NCBI GenBank assembly: GCA_039621445.1
Contig: CP154955.1
Location: 52,481,384 to 52,545,383, forward strand
Origin: Euglena gracilis
Taxonomy: Eukaryota; Euglenida; Euglenophyceae; Euglenales
Direction of reading: 5' to 3'
DNA length: 64,000 nucleotides
The notes beneath the pieces are model-generated. The model did not search any database. It had not been told where the DNA came from and was given only the letters and a program-made list of their open reading frames with translations. Position numbers and translations under genes: made by a program. Below are positions 23,944 through 36,427 of this stretch, in pieces; positions within the stretch are counted from its first letter, which is position 1, and the number at the start of each line of letters is the position of its first letter.

Positions 23944-24402
23944 CAGGGGTTTTCTTAAGCTGGAGGGGACCCTTCTTAAGCCAGAGGGGGTCCAGCCAGC
24001 CAGCACGTTCTTTTCAGCCAGCACCTCCCAGCCGGGCTGCGGACCCCCCCCCCTGGGGGTTCGCTGAAAGAAAGTTCGAACCAGCCTGGCGAAGCAGGCT
24101 GGACTGAAAAAAAATTCGAAATTCTTGGAAAGGGGGGGTCAAAAATGGCCAAAATGACATTTTGGGGTGGTTTTTTGGGCTTTCACCCCTGATTTTGGCC
24201 GAGAAAATGCCAACCCAGCTGGATTTGGGCTTTTTGGGGCAATTTTTGGGTCCCCGCCGGGTCCAGCTCCCAGCCGGCCGGACCCCCCCCCCCCAGACCA
24301 CACCCCCCCAGGGGGTTCCAACCAGAATCTTTTTTCCAGCCAGCACCTTTTTCCAGGCGGCCCGCGGGACCCCCCCCCCCGGAGTCCTTAAGAAAACGCC
24401 TG
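23944..24402. mobile_element. hAT-like element, main family
   Basis: Left end CAGGGGTTTTCTTAAGC, right end CTTAAGAAAACGCCTG. A second internal copy of the left end (CTTCTTAAGCCAGAGGGGG) suggests nesting or recombination, and the 8-bp flanks do not match. The body carries the CCAGCCAGCA repeats, GCGGACC-Cn-Gn-TTCGCTGAAA palindrome and AATGCCAACCCAGCTGGATT. Confidence 0.65.
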
Positions 24403-25876
24403 GTTGTAGCGTTACGTAAACGCCGTACGTTGTAGCACACTTTTGTGCGACACGTGAGCTGCGCTGCACCCCTCTGCAACAGGTGAATGGTTTACAGAAG
24501 TTTTGAAGCTTTAGCCCCCCACCCGGGGTGTATTATTTGGGTCATCCAAAGTTAGGATACAAGAGGAGATATATTATATTATTTGGGGGTCCATTATTAT
24601 TATACATTATTTTTTTGAACTCAAAAAAATGCCCAAAAGGCATACTTAATTTCTGGATTTTTGCACATTTTTTTGACTTTTTATTTAACGTTGACGTTGC
24701 CTTGCCAAAGTATGCTGTTTTGAGGGAATTTGATGGTTGATTTTCCGTTTGATTGATTTCCCTTGCGTAACTCCCTCCCATTTAAGTGCACGACGTGTGC
24801 ACATTTTTGGACCGTAGTTTCGGACCGGAGTTTTGGGCACAACCTGAAATCAGTTCAGCATAAAGGGGTTCACTTTATGGATTCACACGCTCAAGAGTGT
24901 GATTAACTATTTGGGCATTGCGCACTGTTGGACATTGCGCACTCATTTCAGGGGGGGTATTATTTGGGCCGCCGAAGTCCCCCAATTAGGCACCAAATAG
25001 GGGGTGGGGGTGGGGAGGTGGCGATAAAAGGTAGAGAAGGACGGAAGAAGGCAGAAGGCTCCCCCCCCCTTCTGCTTCATCACCGAGCACAGCCTCACAG
25101 CGCCATCCAGCCAGCCGGGCCGTGCGCGCAACCAGCGACGGAACGGACCGCGCGCAGGCCCCGCCACCACACGGTTGGGCGTTTCGTGGCTGAATCCATT
25201 GATTTTGGGACATTTGGAAGGGGCAAGCGTGAGTGACCCGTCGAGGAGGGGGGTTTGGAGCTCATTCGTTTTTTAATAAGTGGCAAACTGGTATGGAGGG
25301 TTTCCGGATCTCAGTAAGAGGCAACAGTGGCGCACAAATTAAGAATTGGTACCCAAATTAGGAATCAAAACTGCCAAAAATGTGTGATAAATTCCTAATT
25401 GGATCCATTTTTGACCCAAAAGTTCTAAAAATAGGCCACCTGTGACGTTGAATGCGAGGTCACACCTGTTTTTTTGGAAATGGAAAGTTAGCCGGAGGAG
25501 ATCGGTCAGCAATCGTATCGCTGATGTCACTGGGGATGTATAACAACTCCGCCATACTCTTGCGCCAGCACCGCAACGCACTACAAGTTTCGGCCCTACC
25601 CATGGCCGGGGAAGTTTTCACCTGTACAAACCCTGTAGGGGAACACAGGGCAACGGGAAACAAGGGTCTACCAGATCAGATCAAACTCACATTCAAAACG
25701 AAGTTGGATACCCAGCAAAGCAGCACGTTGAAAACATTATCCCCTCTTCAAGAAACACCCCACTCTCCAGCAAGAAGAAAATGTGTGAGTCATTTTGTTC
25801 GACTTGTTGTATATTTGGGGGTTGGGTTGTTTGTGTGTGTTTCTGTGTGTTGGAAGTGGCATGCTAGATTGATGAG

Positions 25877-26035
25877 CACTTAGGCGGCCGGATGTGCATT
25901 TCAGCTTTTTTGTGTTGGTATGTGCATTTGCGCAAATCCACAAAGTTTTTATTGTCGGCTGTGTGGCTCCGGGGGGTTTGAAAACATGGTGACAAGAGAG
26001 TACAAAAAAAATGAGCAAAATTCTGATTTTGGGGG
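25877..26035. mobile_element. Left-end fragment of the GGCGGCC element
   Basis: CACTTAGGCGGCCGGATGTGC followed by the same subterminal sequence as at 313 and 31468 (gtgtggctccggggggtttg, gtgacaagagagta). Truncated at about 26035. Confidence 0.55.
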
Positions 26036-26235
26036 TGGACAATGGGGTGGTTTTGCGCTCCGTGCACCCCGCCCTTTGTTTGCACCAGACTGCCCCAGGC
26101 GATGCGCCACATCAAAATGTGTTAGCACCAGGCGCCTTTTTAAGGAAGGTTGCCCCTTGGGACGGGGCGGATTCTATGGGCAGGCAGGGGGGTTAGGCAT
26201 TTTTGAACCCCCCGGGGAGGTCGTATTTTTGCGAT

Positions 26236-26237
<2 letters not shown>

Positions 26238-26273
<36 letters not shown>

Positions 26274-26325
26274 CACACGCACACACACACAACACACAGA
26301 CACACACACCCACCCACCCACCCAG
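26238..26325. repeat. (CA)n microsatellite
   Basis: CA/CGCA repeats followed by a CACC run. 26400-26480 is a long T-rich tract. Confidence 0.9.
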
Positions 26326-26774
26326 CGCCAAAAGCACCGGGGGCTTAATATGGTCATTTTTGGTTGGTGCGTGGGAGTGTTTTGGTGTGGTTTTTTTTAG
26401 TGGGGGTTGTGTTTAGGGGTTAGTGTTTGTGTTTTTTTTTTGTTTTTTTGGCGTTTTTTTTTTTTTTTTTTTTTTTTGGTGACAGGCACGGGGGGCCAAA
26501 ACTGACCCCCCTCAGGGGTGGAGGTGCCTGCTACCTCCCCCCTCCCCGGCTCATTGCCCCCGCCCCCCGCCTGTTGGCGCCAACGTGCCTCCAAGTCCTC
26601 TCCGGTGGAAAAGTGTACATACCGGGGCAGCTCCTGAACAAGGAAGGAGTTTACATGCAATTTGGGGGCTTTTTGCATTTTTTTTTGCATTTTTTTGCAT
26701 TTTTTTTTTTTGCATCGCTTTTCTTTTGAGGGGCCAGGTTGCATCCCCCCCCCTGCCCTGGCAATGGAAAACAG

Positions 26775-26965
26775 CGCCTGCCTGGTCAGCCACCCAACGC
26801 CGGTGGGGCGTGGCGGCGTGGTGTACGAGTCCCCCGACATGAAGGCGGTGCCCCAGCCCAAGCCCAACACGAAGGGGCCGTACCGCCAGGCGCAGCTGTT
26901 GGGCTTCAACATCCACACCGCTCCCGACTCCTCCATGGAACACGGCCGGGTGCAGAAGTATTTGG
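26775..26965 (+). CDS. Gene A exon after the membrane helix
   Basis: Acceptor ggaaaacag, donor ttg g|gtgtgc. 191 nt, phase 2 in and 1 out, matching the phase-2 donor of the transmembrane exon. Encodes ACLVSHPTPVGRGGVVYESP then DMKAVPQPKPNTKGPYRQAQ and a polar tail ending GRVQKYL. Codon third positions are almost all G/C. A start at the ATG of 26764 in the same frame is also possible. Confidence 0.65.
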
Positions 26966-26999
26966 GTGTGCACGTGCGGTGTGCGGCCGTTTTAGAGTG

Positions 27000-27195
27000 T
27001 GTGGGTGGGTGGGTGTGGGTGGGTGAACGTGGACGTTGTGTTGTGTTGTGTTGTGTTCCGTTGTTTGTGTCTGTTTGTGTGTATGTGATGATGATGACGA
27101 TGATTATATTTGTGTGTTGGTTGTGGTGTGGTTGGTTGTGTGTTGTGTGTGTTCCTGTTTGCAGTGTGTATGTGTTTGTGTGTGTGTGTGTGTGT

Positions 27196-27238
<43 letters not shown>

Positions 27239-27241
27239 CGC

Positions 27242-27280
<39 letters not shown>

Positions 27281-27300
27281 TTTGTGTGTGAGTGTGTTTA
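27000..27300. repeat. (GT)n/(GTGC)n microsatellite in gene A intron
   Basis: Begins shortly after the donor at 26966 and grades from GTGTTGTG to (GT)n to (GC)n to (GTGC)n. Confidence 0.9.
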
Positions 27301-27474
27301 TCTTGCACGTTAATAGGTTTTTTCCCTCTTAATCCGAAAGAGACGAAGAGCATGGGCCATCATCCTTTCTACAGCAGTGTATGAACCCTTTTTTTCGCGA
27401 CCGAAATTTTTGTCCGAACGGAATAACGGAACAAACGGAACAAAATCCGACAGAATGAACAAGCATTTGTTCGA

Positions 27475-27970
27475 TTATGTTATCACCCTGTTCAGCGGGG
27501 GCTTTGGATGCCTCCACCAAGTGAAGTTGTCTTCCCAAGCCCGTCTCTTTACCGCATTGCGTTGTGCCTTGAGTATCCCACAAAGTTGGGAGGAGTTCGG
27601 GGACGGTGTGGCTCCCTTGCTCACCAGGAAAGGTCGACATCGACAAGGACATCCAAGCGAGAGTGCGAATCCTTGGTGTGTGTCTTCCGGGTTCATTTCA
27701 GCGTGTACAAAATTTGCTTGCATCGCCCCCCTCCCGAGGTTGATAAAAAGAAGCTTGGTCGTTTGATAGGACGTTCAGACCGACATTTCTGTGGGGGGCA
27801 ACCTGTGGTGTTGCGCACTGCCCACAACCCCATTCGCTCAGCAGAGGTTTGCAAACCCCGGCAACACCCTGCCCACTCTGCCGAAGAACTTTTCAGACCA
27901 GGAACTTCCCACCACTTGGGAAACTGTCCGGACCCACCGTTCAGGGAAATGCTTCAACAAAGTGTCCCTG
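27475..27970. other. Low-repeat stretch with protein-like ORFs, strand unclear
   Basis: The plus frame reads ...KKLGRLIGRSDRHFCGG... and ...AEELFRPGTSHHLGN...; minus frames are also open (MNPEDTHQGFALSLGCPC). The plus frame continues across the excised 27972-28469 element (QQSVPA joined to NHAKLSEKVPS). Could be an old transposon or a coding relic. Confidence 0.25.
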
Positions 27971-27971
27971 C

Positions 27972-28469
27972 CAGGGAATTTCTTAAGCCGGAGGGTACCC
28001 TACCCCCCGGGGGGGGGGGTCCAGCCAGCCAGCAGCTCAAATCCAGCCAGCAGCCCAAATTCGGGCTGGGAGCCCCCCCCCCCCCCGGGGGTCGACTGAA
28101 ATAAAGTCGGGTCCAGCCCGGCCGGAGGCCGGGCCAGCCGGCCGAAGGCCGGCCCAGCCGGCCGCAGGCCGGCCAGCCAACTGGGCTGTCCAGCTCACTT
28201 ATCCCTGCATTTTTCCCCCTCATCACAGCCCCTCCATCACAGCCCCCCAGCCTTGATCTAGCTCCACCCATCAAAATGTCGAAAATGGCCAAAATGTGTT
28301 AGAAAATTTTGTTTTTTTCCTCGACCCAGCCCAGCCCAGCCCGCTCCAGCCCCGGACCCCCCCCCCCACCCCCGGGGGGGGGTCCAGCCAGCAGCTCAAA
28401 TCCAGCCAGCAGCCTTTTTGCCAGCTGGAGGCTGGACCCCCCCCCGGGGGGTCCTTAAGAAATTCCCTG
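27972..28469. mobile_element. hAT-like element, intact, perfect 8-bp duplication
   Basis: Ends CAGGGAATTTCTTAAG and CTTAAGAAATTCCCTG are perfect inverted repeats. Flanking GTCCCTGC occurs at 27964-27971 and 28470-28477. The body includes Cn-Gn palindromes, CCAGCCAGCAGCTC repeats and a triplicated GGCCGGCCnAAGGCCGGCC hairpin. No coding capacity. Best-preserved member in the window. Confidence 0.85.
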
Positions 28470-29761
28470 GTCCCTGCAAACCACGCCAAGTTGTCCGAGA
28501 AGGTTCCAAGTTGCTTCCTGTTCAAAACGAATTGCATTTTTTTTTTTTTTTTTTTTTTTTTTTCAAAAGAATGCATTCTTTTTCTCTTATTTTTTTTTTC
28601 GTTCTGGAGCGTGAGCGCAGCTCTCCCGCTCTCGCTTTCCCCCACAGAGCAAGCGATGGATGTGGCCTACGAATCCGACCGCTGGGACCCGGCGGTTCTT
28701 CAGTAGCTTGTGATGGGGCAGGCCAACGAAGAGGGTTGGTCACTGGTTGGCAAAGCCTTCCCAGTCCTTTGTCTTTGTCCGCTGTTGAAATCCAACGTGT
28801 TGGGGTCAGATTTTTTTTAAGTTTCGTGACCCGAGGGGAGGTAGAGGTCCCGGCTGGCCCCCCCCCCCCAAGGGACCCCCCCCAGGGGGTGAGTGGATGG
28901 GTCCAGACCCCCCTGTATGCACTGTGGCTGGTTTTTTTTTTGGTGCCTTTTATCCCTTCTTCTGGCCTGGCGGTGTTGTTCGCCTCTGGCCCTTTTGTCT
29001 GTGTATGTGGAGGTGGCCGGACCCCCCCCCCCGGTCCTGAAATAAAACCTCTGGTTGGGGTACCAGGTTGAGTGCCATTGTTGGGTTTCCATGGAGCGCC
29101 GCGATGGCTCCCAGGATTTTAAAGAAAGTACGAGCCGACGTGATTTTCGCGATCGATCTTGCAATCCACCCACGGAGATTAAGAAGTTGAAGGCCTCAAA
29201 TTCCGCAAGTCCCCAAGTTGACGATCAGTATGGAAGGGAGAGTGGGCCGATGTTCGCATTTGGGGTCATCGGCCTCGTTTTTCATCGACGGAACAAAAAA
29301 AGTCTTCCATTTGGGGTATTCATCGACGCAGCAAAAAAAAGACTTCCCGTTTCGCAAGGTTCGTTTTTCAAAATTAATTAATTTCCGTCTTTTTTCTTTT
29401 ATAAGAATTGCCAAATGACTCTTCAAGTTTTATTTGCCACCTTGGGGTACGCGGTTGCCGGCCAGCCCCGCGGATGAAGTGGCGCCGGCCAGGGACCGGT
29501 CCCCCGAGACACTGAAGGTGTTCATGTGCCCTGCCCATGGATTCACTCCACCCTGGTGTGACCCCCCGGGGTGGCTTTTCAGGGATGATTTTGACCCGAG
29601 GCTATGAAGTGAGTCCATGGCCTGGAGTTCTTCTTCCGTGGCCCAGCGGGAGCGTACAAGGTCAGCCCCATCTTGCTCAGGGCCACCATGGCGCGGGGGG
29701 GGGGGGGGGCTGGAATCGGGACCATACCATTGCTTAAGGTGTGTCCGATCCCTCCCACCAG

Positions 29762-30074
29762 CAGGGCGGTCCATAAGGGATAGGAAAGTTTTTTTTTCTC
29801 TTAAGGACCGCCCCCCCCCATTCGGCCAAAGGGCCAGCCAAGGGTCCGGCTGGGACTTGAACGGGCACAAAAATTAAACAGTTGAAAAACACAGTTTTTG
29901 ATGATTTGGGTGGATGGACGATGGCCCAAGGGTGCCAGGAATCAATTTTTCCCAATGTCAACCTGTTCTCGCTGAAAAATGCCGAAATTTCTTGCCCATT
30001 TTCCTGTATATTTTTCACTGAGTGTGCTGGGACAGCGGAGTTTTTTTTTTATTATTTGCTTAAGGACCGTCCTG
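29762..30074. mobile_element. hAT-like element, second family, perfect 8-bp duplication
   Basis: 313 bp. Ends CAGGGCGGTCC and GGACCGTCCTG; flanking CCCACCAG at 29754-29761 and 30075-30082. The body differs from the main family (GATTTGGGTGGATGGACGATGG ... CCAGGAATCAATTTTTCCC ... TGTGCTGGGACAGC). Degraded relatives lie near 3120-3300, 21700-21920, 35340-35690 and 42030-42130. Confidence 0.85.
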
Positions 30075-30417
30075 CCCACCAGGGGGATGACTGACTGGTT
30101 ATTGGCTCAAACCCGGGGGGGGGGGGGCTGGAGTTAGCCTGGATTGGCTGAAAGTGGCCACCTGAAAGTGAAACTGATTTTCTGTCACTCAGAACGCTCC
30201 AGAAACTCTGTTCTGTATTGCCAAAGCGCAAAAAAAAAGTGAGAGTTCTGCCTAAACTCTTTGCCTCATTTTCTGGGCCAGGACAGAGCCGGAGAGAGTG
30301 CTCTTTTAAGGACAACCAGAGCCACTTTTGTTTTTTTTTTGGAATTTGGAGCTTGGAGGTCCAGAATTGGGCAGGCTTCATGAGTCACGACTCAGGATTG
30401 GGTAGGTACATAGGGTT

Positions 30418-30525
30418 TGGTATATAGGGTTAGGGGTAGGGGTAGGGGTAGGGGTAGGGGTAGGGGTAGGGGTAGGGCAGGGGTAGGGGTAGGGGTAGGG
30501 TTAGGGGTAGGTTGGGGTTAGGAGT
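30418..30525. repeat. Degenerate telomere-like (TAGGGG)n
   Basis: About 15 units of GGGGTA/GGGTTA, a TTAGGG-derived or G-rich satellite tract. Confidence 0.85.
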
Positions 30526-31028
30526 GAGACCTGGATTGGGGAGGGTTGGGGTCCTGGGTTCGTGCCATGTCTCAGAGCTTTGAGTTCATGTCCCGGAGGT
30601 CTGTGCCATGTGCCACACCAGTTGTGTGGGGGGGGGGGGCTCTGCCGGGGGGGCCTGCCGTCAGAGGGCTCGCTACCCCTTGGCACGCTGTTGGAGCAGC
30701 TGTTCGAGCAGCCGAAGTGGAAGCACTGGCTCTTCGTGGCTGGCGCAGGCCCTTCCTGAGCGGTTCACCTTTCTTTGAGAACCCTCACCCTTTATACCAT
30801 GGTCAAAAAAGTGTGGTGGGGGAGGGCGTGGACCACAAATTGACTTGTCAATCTGTAAAAGTGTGCTATTGGCGTTGCCCAGCAAAGGACCAAAAAAACA
30901 GACAAAATTAAAATTAGTAAAATTAAACTGTTTTTTTTTAAATATATAAATTAGTAAAATTAATAAAATTAAAGACACAAATGAGACGCAAGTCTTAATT
31001 GGGGGGGTTTGTTGTCCCCCGGCCAGAG

Positions 31029-31200
31029 TGACTGGCGGAGCTGTTTCTGCCGGCTGCGGTGTGCTTGGACCCCGCTGGCCCCCCGGAGGGGCCTGGGCCC
31101 GGACGGTCGTGGCAGCGGAGCCGGTGGACCCCCATGACCGCCGACCCGACGCCCGGTTCTTGTACTTCAACGTGGCTCCGATCTTTGTCGGTGTGGGCAG
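31029..31200 (+). CDS. Gene A exon, globular domain part 1
   Basis: Acceptor cggccagag, donor ggc ag|gtggct. 172 nt, phase 1 in and 2 out. Contains ARTVVAAEPVDPHDRRPDAR and FLYFNVAPIFVGVG, a hydrophobic beta-strand pattern. With the next exon the split codon gives Ser. Confidence 0.6.
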
Positions 31201-31467
31201 GTGGCTACAGGGGGGCTACAGTTTTTCGTGTTTTTCGTGGTGCCCGAACGGCACCACCATCTGTGGCTGCATATCGGGGGGAGGGGGTTATTTGGGTGGC
31301 AAAAACAAATCGCCGATGGCGAGCTTAATATTTGTGGGTGTTTAAGACCGCTTTGACAGTATGGAAAGCCTGCCCATATAAAACCGTGGTGATGGTGTTG
31401 TTGTTGTGGTGGTGGTGGTGGTGGTTGTGGTTGTGGTTGTGGCAGTAGTAGTTGTTGTTGTTATCCA

Positions 31468-34030
31468 CTTAGGCGGCCTAATTCGCATTTAAGCTTTTTT
31501 CTTTTTGTTTGCGCACTTGCGCAAATTTCCGAATTTTTTGATTCTTCTTTGATTCGGCTGTGAAGGTCAGGGGAGTTTGATAACACGTTGACAAGAGAGT
31601 GCAAAAAATGAGCGAAATTCTGTTTTTGGCTGTGTGACCCCCGGGACTTTGGCGAAAAATGGTGTTTTTGGGGTGTCCGAAAATGGACTTTGTACGTTGA
31701 AACCCCCGTGACCTTGCCCGCCCACACTGAAAAAAAACGCAAAAAGCGGCAAAGAAATGGGACCTTTACTGCCCTTGTTGCTTCTTTCGGCTGTGTCCCC
31801 GGGTGTCTGAGCTGGCGGTGTGCGTCCTGGGTTTTTGCTGGACTCCTTTGCTTGTGGCGCCTTGGTGTGGTGTTTTTGGGTTGTTTTCTAAGCGCGGGGA
31901 GGAAGTGCCGGGGGGTGTGGGTCTGGTGTGACCAAGCCGGTGGGAAGGACGACGGGAAAGGAAGGAAAGTAAGTGCGGGGTGTTTGGCAAGGTATGCGCA
32001 GGGGGGAAGAAATGGGGTCCGTAGGGAATGAAGGGGACGGGTGTTTCACACCTGGCTTATGCCCGGGGTCCGCACAACCAGTTGTGTGGCAAAGAATCCA
32101 GCAGAGAAGCCCAGCACCGGAAGGACAAAATTGTGCTTATTTGCGCAAATGCGCGCACCAACGTTTATGTTTATTTGCGCAATTGCGCAAATAAACATAA
32201 ACATGTCCTTCGGATTGGGCTTTAGTACCCATGAACTGACGCTGTTGATAAACGGCGTGACATAGGGTGACGGCACGGACCAATGGGCCGTCCAGTTGGT
32301 GGGTTTGCCACACTGTTTGTCAACGTGCAAGCTTATGGGCGCAAATGCGCGCACAAACAAAATTATGTTTATGCGCGCATTTGCGCAAATGCACAAACAA
32401 ACATGTTCTTTGTTTATTTGCGCATTTGCGCAAATAAACGCAAAGAAGAACGGTGTGATGGAAACATACCGTCAAACACCAGCAGCAGATGTGGTTTATT
32501 TGCGCATTTGCGCGCATCACGTTGTTTGTGGGCGCAAATGTGCAAATAAACTGCATGAAGAAACTGTACGATTTATTATGTTTATTTGCGCATTTGCGCC
32601 CACAAAACAACGTGATGCGCGCAAATGCGCAAATGAACAACCAATGGAGAAGTAAAAAGCGACTGCATTTGGCCCTCCTACAGCTACCCTAGTGGCTTCT
32701 GAATGGGTTCACTGCATTTGGCCCTCCTACAGCTACCTTAGTGGCTTCTGAATGGGTTCAACCCAAATGACCACACCATATCCCCCTATGGTGTTATTGT
32801 GCTGTTTTTGGACCATTGACAGGTCCCACAAAAGATGGAGACATAGGATCTCTTGAAGGTGGGTGCACAGCCACCCAGTAACGGTGCACGTCCTCCGGCA
32901 CCAATTTTTGGGTCCCAAAGGCCCTGCCGCTGGCCTGCAGCCTCGGCTCCGCTGCTGCAGCCACATCAGCTGCTGATGCTTCAGCACCCACCAGACCGGC
33001 ATCCACCTCCCCGGTGCAACAACACCCAGCTTTAGCGGCCACGTTGTACCCCGCAACCGGGGTGTGAGACTGGGGGGACGACGTGGTGCCAGTGCATGGC
33101 AACCGGCAGCCGGAGAGAGATGGCCCTCAAACCCCCGTTACTTTGGGTGCAAGGAAGTGTTGAAGCTTTACCACTGGATTGGGTGCATCAAAGCGGTGGG
33201 ACTCACTCCCCCCAAATTATGCACAAAAACCGATGTGTTTTACGTTTTTCAAGGGGAAAATGGTAAAGAAAACCATAAAACGGACTACGGCCTGACACAT
33301 CCCGGGTATTTCAGGTGCCAAATTTTGTTTTCTTGCAACGCAGTCCTGTTGCAGAAAAGGTGTCGAACAGTCATAGGTCGTTTGCACGTCATCAATTCAT
33401 TACGTTTAACTGCCAAACAGATGACGCCAAAACAACAGGCCGTTCATGCCGGGTAACAGCAGTACAAATGTACACACATAAGGCAGGAAAATTTTCATCA
33501 GTCAAACGCCGTGTTCCAGTAAACACTCCACACCACCTCTCACCACAAATTTCATCACCACATAATCTTCACGTTTTATTTACGCAAATGCGCCCACAAA
33601 CACAATTGTTTTTCAGTTGCGCAAATGCGCCCACAAACACACATCAGCCGCGTGACGGCTGGCTGACGTATTCTGTGGTGTGTGGTCTAATGAGGCTCCG
33701 TGAGATCTTACCGGTGGCGGCAGTATCACAGTCAGTTCAACCAGCACTTCAGCACCATTTCCAAGTGTCGTAACAAGGGGTGTGTGCCTCTCTCCTGTTT
33801 GATGTACAACAGCACCTATCTCACCCTCTGCCCTATTCACGTCACTCGGTAAGCAGCATTCACACCAAACTACTGGGAGTTAATCCCCTTCAATAGTGGG
33901 GTGTCACGGTTCATAATCTGTTCTCCCTGTGTCAGGGTACAGGGTCCAGGAATTTCGTAGAATTTGCGCATTTGCGCAAATGCGCAAATTCTAAAGGAAA
34001 AACCCTTAAGTGCGAATTTGGCCGCCTAAG
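31468..34030. mobile_element. 2.56-kb inverted-repeat element with GCGCAAATGCGC arrays
   Basis: Left end CTTAGGCGGCCTAATTCGCA, right end TGCGAATTTGGCCGCCTAAG; a 5-bp direct repeat ATCCA flanks it (31463-31467 and 34031-34035). Subterminal regions hold many copies of TTTATTTGCGCAAATGCGC in both orientations, densest at 32130-32640 and again 33570-33640. Shares its right third (about 33590-34020) with 600-1020. The middle has short ORFs but no recognisable transposase, so it is probably nonautonomous. A 70-bp tandem duplication lies at 32664-32762. Confidence 0.7.
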
Positions 34031-34842
34031 ATCCAGGAGCATATTGCATACTGCATATTCTATAAATAGATATAAATAAATGTTTATAGATGTTTTTGAG
34101 AGGTTGTATTTGAGGAGCCATAATGGGGGGATTTACGTGTGGGCTATTCTGTGTCACGTTGGATTGTCTGGGCTGGTATACTGCCGACAAACATCATGGA
34201 ATAGGAACGAGAGAAGCGATTTTGTTTACAAAAAAGCGCCCTTGTTCAGAGGATCCGCATAGTTTCTTTTTGTGTATCATCCATCGGATTGTTGTGGGGG
34301 AACTCCCCCAGAGTTATGATTTCGGCAGTGCCATTTGCATTGCTGCTCTTTTTGCTGCATCGCTCTGTGGCAGGCGCTTCTCGAAAGCGGTTCCTCCACT
34401 TTAAGGAAACCATCGCCACCATCGATTTCCTCGAGGTGTGGGGGGGGCATCATGTGCTGCGCTACTGTTGGGGAGTCGTTGCCAGTTTACTAACTAGTAA
34501 ATCCAATAAAGTAACTCAATCTTGGAACACAACGCATACTAATAAATGAATACAAAATTAACAACCAAGATTTATGTACAGCACTGACCATTACAAAAAC
34601 TTCTCATCATGTATCTTACCTTATCGTGTATTTTTTGCACTATTTGCCGCATTGTCTGAGGGAATGTCAGTCTGTCCTGAAACAGCCTCTTGGTTGGGCA
34701 AAGTAAGGAGAACTCGCTTCATTCTGTTGTTTTCATATTTATTTGTTTCATTTCAATATTTTTCTGTGCCATTTCTTTTCAATAACCGCCATTTGTAAGG
34801 ATTCCAACCATTTGGATTTGTACCCAGTTCAGTTGAAGATTT

Positions 34843-35229
34843 TTGTTTGCGATAAAACAAACCCAGAAAATTGGACCAGGTCTCCCAGTTCACCACACTG
34901 TGTGTGGGTTGGGAAAAGTTTGGGGTTCCACACAGATGAAAGATTTGGACGAGATCTCCGACGAAATCAACGTGGTGCCGAAGCCGAATGGTCGCATGTG
35001 TGTGCCGTCCTTTTGTGCCACGGATTTGTGCGGCACCCCAAAGGAACAAACCTTTGAGCCAATCCCTCTTGGGGGGGAGGGGCAGTCACCAGCCAGCCGT
35101 TCTTCCAGCCAGCAGCTTCCATCCGGACTGGGGAACCCCTCCCCCGAGGGTCGTGTAGAAACAAGGTTTTTGAAGCCTGCTACAACTGGGATGTGTCAGA
35201 GAAAACGGCAGAATACCCAGCAACGGTAA
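34843..35229 (+). pseudogene. Plus-strand ORF fragment, origin unclear
   Basis: The ORF includes MKDLDEISDEINVVPKPNGR then MCVPSFCATDLCGTPKEQTF, non-repetitive and protein-like, then runs into main-family element sequence near 35070. It does not fit the phase of gene A exons on either side, so a transposon relic or a nested gene is more likely. Confidence 0.3.
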
Positions 35230-35903
35230 TTTTTTGGGTTTTCACCTCCAATTTTTTTGGCTGAAAAAAATAAAATATTCAGCCGGATTTGGACTTTTTT
35301 TTGCCTGTTTTTGGGTCAGGTCCAGCCCGCCAGCCCACAGGACCCCCAAGGAGGTCTTTAAGGGACAGGAAGTTTTTGTATTATTATTATTTCTTAAGGA
35401 CTGCCCCCCCCCCTCTGGGCCAAAGGGAATCCAAAGCCAACCGAGATCGGGGCTTGAACGGGGTCGAAAACCAAAAAGTTTTTTTGTTGAAGTTGAGGGT
35501 GAATTTGAAGATTGCGTTTGGTGTTTTGGCTGGTTTGGCAGAGGTCTAAGGCTGCCAGAAATCACTTTTTTCCCGATGTCGACCTGTTTTCGCCGCGAAA
35601 TGTCGAATTTGCCCCTTTTCCCCTGTGGATTTTTGGTTCAATGTGCCGGGGCAGCACGGTTTTTATTTTCATTCTCTTAAGGATCGCCCTGGGCTCCCCC
35701 CCCCCCGACCCCCACACCATGGGGGCCCAGCCAACACCTTGTTTTCCAGCCAGGACGGTTTTCCATCCTGCTGGCTGGATTCCCCGCCTCGAGGTGTTTA
35801 AAAAAATTCTCTGAAAGGAGCACTACCCATGCAATTTTTTGGGTGAGAAACACCCCGGAACGTTTCAGGACCCCCTGAGTTTTCTCCCCGCCGCCCACCA
35901 CAG

Positions 35904-35960
35904 CTACAGTGAGTTGCCGGACTGGATGGACCACCACCTCCCTCAGGCTGGCCCAGCGGG
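35904..35960 (+). CDS. Gene A exon, globular domain part 2
   Basis: Acceptor cccaccacag, phase 2 in. Encodes YSELPDWMDHHLPQAGPA. The donor gg|gtttgt at 35961 gives phase 2, matching the next acceptor. A stronger-looking donor at 35987 (acag|gtcgtc, phase 1) would require the next exon to start at 37063 instead. Confidence 0.5.
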
Positions 35961-36427
35961 GTTTGTTGGGCGTTTTGCCGCCACAGGTCGTCGGAATTCC
36001 AGAAACCCCATCGCCGCGGGAATCCCCGCAACCCTTTGGGTTGTGGGTGGGGGGGGGTCGACCCCACCCCCATGCTGGTGGGTGGGGTGTCCAACCACCC
36101 CCCCCCCCACCATGGTCCATATTCCCGTATTTCCGGGGGCCGATTTTTAGGTCAAAATTTTTCCTTCGATGCCTTTGGTGCCAAAGGAATTTCCTTTGCG
36201 CGGGGGTCAACCACGCCCCACCAGCCCCCCTGGCCTTCCCGCACAGCCCTGACTGGTGGAAGGCAGAGACGCCCCAAACCCTCTCACTGCCGCCCCTTTC
36301 CATTTTGCCTAATTTTTTTGTGCGGTGCAGTGCTGCCCGCCGCCACCTCCCCAGGGTGAAGCCAGCCCTTCTGACAGACACCAGTGCAGGGCTTTGTCCC
36401 CCCCTTCTTTACCTCAACACTCGGATT

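Noticed and set aside
23936-24410. 8-bp duplication around the 23944-24402 element
   Set aside because: Flanks GTACGTAC and GTTGTAGC do not match; the element is probably nested or recombined.
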